From Pseudopedobacter sp038237895 (GTDB taxonomy: Bacteria > Bacteroidota > Bacteroidia > Sphingobacteriales > Sphingobacteriaceae), in assembly GCA_038237895.1 (NCBI GenBank), contig JBBRYE010000119.1, forward strand, positions 1-11,476: a stretch of DNA of 11,476 bases. The letters run 5' to 3'. Positions 7,053 to 11,476 of the stretch are shown one piece after another. Under the pieces are notes generated by a model. That model had not been told where the DNA came from and searched no databases. It saw only the letters and a program-made list of their open reading frames with translations. The position numbers and the translations under genes were made by a program. Within the stretch, counting starts at the first letter, position 1; each line of letters begins with the position of its first letter.

Positions 7053-8264
7053 TCAATTTTTAATTATGGAAGGTAAATATTGATACACAACCTGATATTC
7101 AACTTTTGATAACAAAGGATTTTGCTGCCCTATTTTCAAATCCTTTTTTTGTGGTGTAGGCTCACAAACATAATAGTTTTGTCCCTTATAAAAAATGGGG
7201 TTGCCTATTGCTTTATCAAAATTAACAGCCATAGTAATATGCGTTGGGTACAACAAAGCAATCATGGGTAAATTATAAATCTCTTTTACCAAATAGAAAA
7301 ACAAGGCAACCCGATCATCACAATCACTATAATTATTGAACAAAGTTTGCTCTGGAGATAAACGTTTTTCTTTGCCAAAGTTTTCCTGATCACTTTCATA
7401 CAAAAAAGCATTTCTGGTAAAACGCATCAAATAATCAACACCTTTTCTTTGGCTCAAACCTTTTAGGTTTCTTTTTAGATAAGGAATGATGGACTGATAG
7501 GTTTCCCTGCTTAAAGGGATATTAAAATAAGATTCAAAATCTACCAAAGGATAATTCTTAAACAAAATTTGAACCTCATTATTCAACTTTATATTAAAAT
7601 GATAGTTCCTCTGTTTATAATCAAACTGAAGCGTTTTATCCTGGTAATCTTCGGGTTTAAAATCTGGAATTTGAGTTACTTTATAAGAAAACATCACACT
7701 GTTTTCTGGTAGCGGAATATCTACAGGATATAGTTTATCCTTTTGATAATCGGCATTTGGATAATCATGAAAATTTAAACAAACCAATTGTTTTTTACCG
7801 TCTTTATAAAACGGAATATCACTAATATCATCATCGCTCCAAACATAAAATAATAACTGATTTTTACCTACTGCTAATCTAGTATCATAACCAGATTTCA
7901 ATAAAAAAAACCATTTATAAAGGGTGTATCTTTCATAATTAACTTCTTTAGGGCTAATCTGCTGAACGGTTTTTCTGACCAATTGATAATAGAACCAATC
8001 GTTTAATTTCTGTTTATTTTTATAATTAATTAACGTATTTATAATTGGCAGAAAGTTTTGTTTATTGGCAGCATTGTAAAATTCTTTTACAGATTCTTGG
8101 GTTAAAGAATCGTTAAAAGGTATGTTTAAAGCACTTTCTATCTTAATATTGAATGTCTCATCGTAAAATTGAAATGCAATATTTTGGGCATAAATAGTAT
8201 GATTAGAAAAGCAGATTAAGCTAATCATCATAAAAAAAAGCTTTTTTAAGTTTCTGATTATCAA
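7053..8264 (-). CDS. Secreted protein with C-terminal transglutaminase-like domain, uncharacterised
   Basis: 403 aa from a TTG start. The N-terminus (Arg4, Lys7, Lys8, then LFFMMISLICF and TIYA-Q) reads as a signal peptide with likely cleavage after Ala26. The TTG at 8264 is preferred because an in-frame TAA lies three codons upstream, no other start codon lies between, and beginning at the ATG codons for residues 12 or 13 would remove the positive n-region. The C-terminal third looks like the transglutaminase/cysteine-protease fold: NNYSDCDDRVALFFYLVKE (310-328) with candidate nucleophile Cys315, PTHITMAV (340-347) with His342, and YYVCEPTP (364-371) with Glu368 in place of the usual Asp. 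The middle (about 110-250) has beta-type segments of no family I recognise. Related secreted proteins occur in Bacteroidota, to my recollection, without known substrate. It may be a protease, amidase, crosslinking enzyme or a non-catalytic relative. The upstream flank is AT-rich, then the repeat cluster. Confidence 0.72.
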   Translation of the reverse strand: MIIRNLKKLFFMMISLICFSNHTIYAQNIAFQFYDETFNIKIESALNIPFNDSLTQESVKEFYNAANKQNFLPIINTLINYKNKQKLNDWFYYQLVRKTVQQISPKEVNYERYTLYKWFFLLKSGYDTRLAVGKNQLLFYVWSDDDISDIPFYKDGKKQLVCLNFHDYPNADYQKDKLYPVDIPLPENSVMFSYKVTQIPDFKPEDYQDKTLQFDYKQRNYHFNIKLNNEVQILFKNYPLVDFESYFNIPLSRETYQSIIPYLKRNLKGLSQRKGVDYLMRFTRNAFLYESDQENFGKEKRLSPEQTLFNNYSDCDDRVALFFYLVKEIYNLPMIALLYPTHITMAVNFDKAIGNPIFYKGQNYYVCEPTPQKKDLKIGQQNPLLSKVEYQVVYQYLPSIIKN

Positions 8265-8358
8265 TACTAATTAAGGTTTATTAATTTTAAATTTACATAA
8301 AATTAATATTAAATTAACATTAGAATTAATAATTATTTTGATGTACCATAGATGATTG
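8265..8358. other. AT-rich leader/promoter stretch of the transglutaminase-like gene
   Basis: About 94 bp, nearly all A/T, between the TTG start at 8264 and the repeat cluster. It is the obvious place for the - strand promoter. The closest match to the Bacteroidota -7 element TAnnTTTG is TAAATTTA on the - strand (8287-8294), without a clear -33 TTG partner. No gene is visible. Confidence 0.25.
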
Positions 8359-8371
8359 TTTGAAATTGATG

Positions 8372-8469
8372 CTTCGACTCCGCTCAGCATGACAGAACGG
8401 AGTGTTTCGCTCTACATGACAGAACAGATAGTTATGCAGCAAGGAATGTCATCCTGAGCGGAGTCGAAG
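8372..8469. repeat. Inverted repeat (hairpin) of repeat unit 1
   Basis: Left arm 8372-8394 begins CTTCGACTCCGCTCAG and right arm 8447-8469 ends CTGAGCGGAGTCGAAG. The 23-nt arms are complementary except for one central C-C opposition (8388 against 8453), around a 52-nt loop. Within the left half an alternative shorter stem is possible: ACTCCG (8378-8383) with CGGAGT (8398-8403). Confidence 0.9.
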
Positions 8470-8528
8470 GACGGAGTTACTTGATTTAGAATTAAGATTT
8501 GATTTAGAGAATAATTTGAAAATTGATG

Positions 8529-8626
8529 CTTCGACTCCGCTCAGCATGACAGAACGGAGTGTTTCGCTCAGCATGACAGAACTGATAGTTATGCAGCAAG
8601 GAATGTCATCCTGAGCGGAGTCGAAG
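8529..8626. repeat. Inverted repeat (hairpin) of repeat unit 2
   Basis: Left arm 8529-8551 and right arm 8604-8626 repeat unit 1 exactly 157 bp downstream, with the same 23-nt arms, the same single mismatch and the same 52-nt loop length. The loops differ by only a few bases (for example TACATG in unit 1, AGCATG in unit 2), pointing to a recent duplication or ongoing gene conversion. Confidence 0.9.
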
Positions 8627-8691
8627 GACGGCATGACCGTTTTTAGAATTAAAATTTGATTTGACCTTAGAAAATAATTTGAAAATGGATG

Positions 8692-8785
8692 CTTCGACTC
8701 CGCTCAGCATGACAGAACGTAGTGTTTCGCTCAGCATGACAGAACGGAGTGTTTCGTTCTAGATGACAGAACAAAGTGTTTCGCT
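8692..8785. repeat. Truncated third unit with 27-bp tandem repeats
   Basis: The left arm (8692-8714) is present, but no CTGAGCGGAGTCGAAG right arm follows. Instead a 27-bp motif, starting CAGCATGACAGAAC and ending GTGTTTCGCT, occurs three times in tandem at 8705-8731, 8732-8758 and 8759-8785, with increasing divergence and a decayed start of a fourth copy. The same motif occurs once in full plus a partial copy in unit 1 (8385-8411) and unit 2 (8542-8568). Confidence 0.88.
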
Positions 8786-8819
8786 CATCATTATAGGATG
8801 GAGAATTATTAATAGGAAT

Positions 8820-9404
8820 TTACTTTCCCATCATTTTGGCTACATATTTCCCAATAATATCAAATTCTAGATTTACCGTATCGCCGATATTGATATTTTG
8901 AAGATTAGTATGCTCATAAGTATATGGAATAATGGCGACAGAAAAAGTATTTACACCCGAATTAACCACTGTTAAACTAATTCCATTAACGCAAACAGAG
9001 CCTTTTTCTACAGTTACGTTTCCTTTTATAGCATCATATTCAAATGTAAAAACCCAACTTCCATCATTTTCTTCCACGTTTTTACAAACAGCGGTTTGAT
9101 CTACATGACCTTGAACAATATGACCGTCTAAACGTCCATTCATTTGCATACAACGCTCCAGATTTACTAAATCGCCAACTTTAAAAAATCCAATGTTAGA
9201 TTTTTGTAGGGTTTCATCAATTGCAGTAACCGTATGCTCATCATCGGCGAAAGCCACAACCGTTAAACAAACCCCATTATGCGCCACAGATTGATCAACC
9301 TTTAAATCTTTAGAAATAGCCGATTTAATGGTGATGTGTAAATTGCTTTGTTCCTTTACCAATTGGGTAACTGTGCCCAAAGTTTCTATAATACCTGTAA
9401 ACAA
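8820..9404 (-). CDS. ribE: Riboflavin synthase alpha chain
   Basis: 194 aa, normal for the family. It dismutates two molecules of 6,7-dimethyl-8-ribityllumazine to riboflavin and a pyrimidinedione in the last step of riboflavin synthesis. Both lumazine-binding repeats are visible. The N-terminal repeat begins MFTGIIE (1-7) and has AHNGVCLTVV (41-50); the C-terminal repeat begins at GRLDGHIVQGHVDQ (90-103) and has VNGISLTVVN (139-148), ending with PYTYEHTNL (160-168). Cys46 aligns with E. coli Cys48. The start codon is TTG at 9404: the MFTGI start is almost invariant in this family, and no ATG lies between it and the in-frame accC stop. Only 12 nt separate it from accC, so it is probably co-transcribed and perhaps coupled. 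No FMN riboswitch is visible. Some databases use the symbol ribC or ribE for this enzyme. Confidence 0.95.
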   Translation of the reverse strand: MFTGIIETLGTVTQLVKEQSNLHITIKSAISKDLKVDQSVAHNGVCLTVVAFADDEHTVTAIDETLQKSNIGFFKVGDLVNLERCMQMNGRLDGHIVQGHVDQTAVCKNVEENDGSWVFTFEYDAIKGNVTVEKGSVCVNGISLTVVNSGVNTFSVAIIPYTYEHTNLQNINIGDTVNLEFDIIGKYVAKMMGK

Positions 9405-9416
9405 AATTGTATAGTT

Positions 9417-10904
9417 TTATGAATAAATTTTCCTGTTCTTTTGCCAAGCAGAAGATGTTTGAGCAACTTTATTAGTAACAGTTTTGTTTTCTTTTTCTGA
9501 TAATAATTTGGTAGCTATTATGGCGGCAATCATCGCTTCATCTTCATCCTGACTATCCAACATGTGGGGTTCAAAATATTTGCCTACAAAATGCGTATCA
9601 AAATTACCAGAAGTAAAAGCCTGATGTTGCATCACAAATTTACCAAAGGGCAAGGTAGTTTCAATTCCTGTAATTTCATATTCATCAATCGCCCTTACCA
9701 TTCTTTCTATCGCTTCTTCCCTATCTTTACCATAGGTAATTAATTTCGCAATCATGGGATCATAATAAATAGGGATTTCCATTCCTTGTTCAAAACCATC
9801 ATCAACCCTTACACCGTTTCCTTTTGGGGTAATGTAAGTTTGCAATGTGCCTATATCAGGTAAAAAATTATTTTTTGGATCTTCTGCATAAACCCTAAGT
9901 TCCATAGCATGACCACTAATTTTTAAATCTTCTTGCTTAAAGCTGATGGCTTCTCCCCTTGCAATTTTAATCTGTTCTTTTACCAAATCTATTCCGGTAA
10001 TCAATTCGCTAACAGGATGTTCTACTTGTAAACGAGTATTCATCTCTAAAAAGAAAAAATCTAAATTTTCATCTAAAATAAATTCTACTGTTCCTGCTCC
10101 TGTATAATTTACAGACCGAGCAACATCTACCGCACATTTACCCATTTTAACTCTAATTTCTTCGGTTAAAACCGATGATGGCGCTTCTTCAATAACCTTT
10201 TGATGGCGACGTTGAACTGAACACTCTCTTTCAAAAAGATGAACGATATTACCATGTGTATCTCCTAATATTTGAATTTCTATATGACGGGGAGAGGTTA
10301 CATATCTTTCAATAAAAACGGCTCCATCACCAAAAGCAGAAATGGCTTCTGAAACTGCTAAATCCATTTGTTCTACAAAATCTTCAGATTTTTCTACTAT
10401 TCTCATCCCTTTTCCTCCACCGCCGGCAGCAGCCTTTATCAAAATCGGGAAGCCTACCTCTATCGCTCTTTTTTTTGCATCTTCAACATCAGAAATTGCT
10501 TCTTCTGTACCAGGAACCATAGGGATTTTATATTTTAAAGCAGCTGCCTTTGCGGATAATTTATTCCCCATTATTTCCATCGCTTCGGGTGATGGACCGA
10601 TTAGTATCAAATCTGCATCTTTTACCTTTCTGGCAAATTCTGCATTTTCTGATAAAAAACCGTAGCCAGGATGGATGCCTTTAGCGCCTGTTATTTTGCA
10701 GGCATCAATAATTTTATCAATAACTAAATAAGATTGATTCGAAGCCGCAGGACCAATAAAAATTGCTTCATCTGCATAGCGAACATGTAAAGCATTTCTA
10801 TCTGCTTCAGAAAAAACTGCTACAGTTTTAATGCCCATTTCTTTTGCACTACGCATTATTCGAAGTGCAATTTCTCCTCTATTAGCAATTAAAATTTTAT
10901 CCAT
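9417..10904 (-). CDS. accC: Biotin carboxylase subunit of acetyl-/acyl-CoA carboxylase
   Basis: 495 aa from the ATG at 10904. It carboxylates the biotin of a carrier protein using ATP and bicarbonate, the first half-reaction of acetyl- or propionyl-CoA carboxylation. Domains in order: biotin-carboxylase N-domain with ANRGEIA (7-13) and GIHPGYGFLSEN (76-87); ATP-grasp with Lys115, the glycine loop AAAGGGGKGMR (158-168), ERECSVQRRHQK (225-236) and EMNTRLQVEHPV (287-298), giving Glu287, Asn289, Arg291, Gln293 and Glu295; and a C-domain with Arg337. All expected active-site residues are present. A C-terminal extension of about 45 residues ending in WQKNRKIYS exceeds E. coli AccC (449). That resembles the alpha subunit of acyl-CoA (propionyl-type) carboxylases, so the substrate is open. 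No biotin-carrier domain and no accB adjoins it here. A TTG one codon upstream (10907) is possible, but ATG gives the usual M-D-K-I start. Confidence 0.9.
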   Translation of the reverse strand: MDKILIANRGEIALRIMRSAKEMGIKTVAVFSEADRNALHVRYADEAIFIGPAASNQSYLVIDKIIDACKITGAKGIHPGYGFLSENAEFARKVKDADLILIGPSPEAMEIMGNKLSAKAAALKYKIPMVPGTEEAISDVEDAKKRAIEVGFPILIKAAAGGGGKGMRIVEKSEDFVEQMDLAVSEAISAFGDGAVFIERYVTSPRHIEIQILGDTHGNIVHLFERECSVQRRHQKVIEEAPSSVLTEEIRVKMGKCAVDVARSVNYTGAGTVEFILDENLDFFFLEMNTRLQVEHPVSELITGIDLVKEQIKIARGEAISFKQEDLKISGHAMELRVYAEDPKNNFLPDIGTLQTYITPKGNGVRVDDGFEQGMEIPIYYDPMIAKLITYGKDREEAIERMVRAIDEYEITGIETTLPFGKFVMQHQAFTSGNFDTHFVGKYFEPHMLDSQDEDEAMIAAIIATKLLSEKENKTVTNKVAQTSSAWQKNRKIYS

Positions 10905-11059
10905 CAAAACAAATTTAAAATAATTAAATAAACATCCTTATTAAAAAAACGACATCATTTTTGTTACGTACGATTGATTAGTTCAATTAAAATGATAGAT
11001 AATATTTAATATATTGCATCATATTTAAAAATAGCGCACCACAAGCAATTGCTTTTTTT
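10905..11059. promoter_or_regulatory. Divergent intergenic region between accC and the GAF-domain gene
   Basis: 155 bp, mostly A/T, between divergent starts. On the - strand TAAATTTG (10917-10910) matches the Bacteroidota -7 consensus TAnnTTTG but ends only five bases before the accC ATG. If used, it would give an almost leaderless mRNA; a -33 partner is not clear. On the + side a perfect 12-bp palindrome AAGCAATTGCTT (11043-11054) lies five bases before the GAF gene ATG. Neither is proven functional. Confidence 0.3.
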
Positions 11060-11476
11060 ATGAATCACACTATACAAGAATATAACAGTCGTTTAAACGA
11101 AATTTATAAACTCAGTTCTCTTTTAATTAATGATAGTGTAGAACAGCAAAATTCTTTAACTGATATCTTAAAAGCTGCCTGTACCTTACTAGACTTAGAA
11201 TTGGGTGTGATTTGTATTGTTAAAAACGATAGATACACATTTAAAGAATATTATAGCCTAACTAATCAAATATTTGATAAAAATGAATCCATTGATGTTA
11301 AGAACACTTTTTGCGACGAGACCTTAAAAAAGGATGCATTATTAGCAGTAAATGATATTAAAAATTCCGATTTCAAGGAGAATTTAAGTCATGTTAATAA
11401 TAACGTGAATTGTTATATAGGCGTACCTATTAAATTTAACGATAATGAAAAAGGAACAATCAACTTTTCCTCTTAC
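11060..11476 (+). CDS. GAF-domain protein, N-terminal part (probable sensor/histidine kinase), cut by window end
   Basis: An open frame of 139 codons begins at ATG 11060 and runs in frame to the last base, so the gene continues beyond the window. Residues about 30-138 fit a GAF domain: TLLDLELGVICIVKND (42-57), the hallmark NTFCDETLKKDALLAVNDI (82-100), and CYIGVPIKFNDNEKGTINFS (118-137). The TFC-x-x-TL, YIGVP and GTINF elements are typical of GAF domains that open bacterial sensor proteins. In such proteins a PAS and/or histidine-kinase or diguanylate-cyclase module usually follows, but none is visible here, so the output is unknown. There is no signal peptide; the region before the domain (1-30) is helical and polar, implying a cytosolic sensor. 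It is divergent from accC. The ligand cannot be inferred. Confidence 0.82.
   Translation, partial: MNHTIQEYNSRLNEIYKLSSLLINDSVEQQNSLTDILKAACTLLDLELGVICIVKNDRYTFKEYYSLTNQIFDKNESIDVKNTFCDETLKKDALLAVNDIKNSDFKENLSHVNNNVNCYIGVPIKFNDNEKGTINFSSY

Larger units (their letters stand above)
8359..8793. repeat. Cluster of three tandem REP-like palindromic repeat units
   Basis: Three related units begin with TTTGAAA at 8359, 8515 and 8678. Units 1 and 2 are 156 and 163 bp and nearly identical over their first 110 bp; both carry a left arm with CTTCGACTCCGCTCAG, a loop containing GATAGTTATGCAGCAAGGAA, and the complementary right arm. They then diverge around a TTTAGAATTA / ATTTGATTT spacer. Unit 3 keeps the left arm but loses the loop and right arm, replaced by a short tandem repeat. 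GC is markedly higher than the AT-rich flanks. Apparent reading frames here (for instance 8449-8634 on the - strand) are translations of the repeat and not genes. Similar palindromes are, to my recollection, scattered through many Bacteroidota genomes. Mobilisation by a RAYT-type transposase is possible but none is in this window. Confidence 0.9.

Noticed and set aside
8449..8634. 61-codon open frame on the - strand across the repeats
   Set aside because: It is wholly made of repeat sequence and reads out peptides such as SFDSAQDD and VMLSGVEAS, which come from translating these palindromes. It has no start context or independent coding signal.
8359..8793. Possible CRISPR array
   Set aside because: Repeats are arranged as inverted pairs and long units, the intervals between them are themselves repeated rather than unique spacers, and no cas gene is in the window.
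9405..9416. FMN riboswitch for ribE
   Set aside because: Only 12 nt lie between accC and ribE, and I saw no conserved RFN-type core upstream of the operon either.
10342..10665. Open frame of 107 codons on the + strand inside accC
   Set aside because: It lies opposite conserved biotin carboxylase motifs; it is an antisense shadow with low-complexity composition.
10905..10907. TTG at 10907 as the accC start
   Set aside because: The adjacent ATG at 10904 is a stronger start and gives the usual M-D-K-I N-terminus; TTG would add only one residue.

Overview
The window looks like chromosome of a Bacteroidota bacterium, most likely family Sphingobacteriaceae (Pedobacter-like). This rests on low GC (roughly 30-38% in conserved genes), no clear Shine-Dalgarno sequences, a GyrA with a long acidic tail followed by a secreted TPR protein, a MltG with the DAE form of its motif, and dispersed CTTCGACTCCGCTCAG palindromes of a kind I recall from many Bacteroidota genomes. 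The genus is an inference from protein character, not from a database search.

Left part (60-2502, + strand): a three-gene operon, mltG - ybgC-type thioesterase - yihY/BrkB-type membrane protein. Both junctions are TAATG stop/start overlaps, so translation is probably coupled. It ends at a strong hairpin terminator (2502-2535) that also serves the opposing transcript. From 6366 down to 2552 on the - strand lies gyrA followed 23 nt later by a secreted TPR protein gene. GyrA has the catalytic Tyr and carries Ser and Asp at the two main quinolone-resistance positions.

Middle (6367-8264): an AT-rich spacer, then a very AT-rich gene for a small lipocalin-like lipoprotein (+). It converges with a single-base gap on a gene for a secreted protein with a transglutaminase-like Cys-His-Glu pattern (-), which appears to start at TTG.

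Right part: 8265-8819 has no credible gene. It holds a repeat cluster (8359-8793): two 156-163 bp units, each with a 23-nt inverted repeat around a 52-nt loop, and a third unit that lost its right arm and instead carries three tandem 27-bp copies. Next on the - strand is accC (biotin carboxylase) followed 12 nt later by ribE (riboflavin synthase, TTG start); these transcribe toward the repeats. At the right edge a divergent + strand gene for a GAF-domain protein, perhaps a sensor kinase, runs out of the window.

Most of the window is ordinary housekeeping sequence and I found no convincing new multi-gene system. The repeat cluster and the secreted transglutaminase-like protein are the items most worth a second look.
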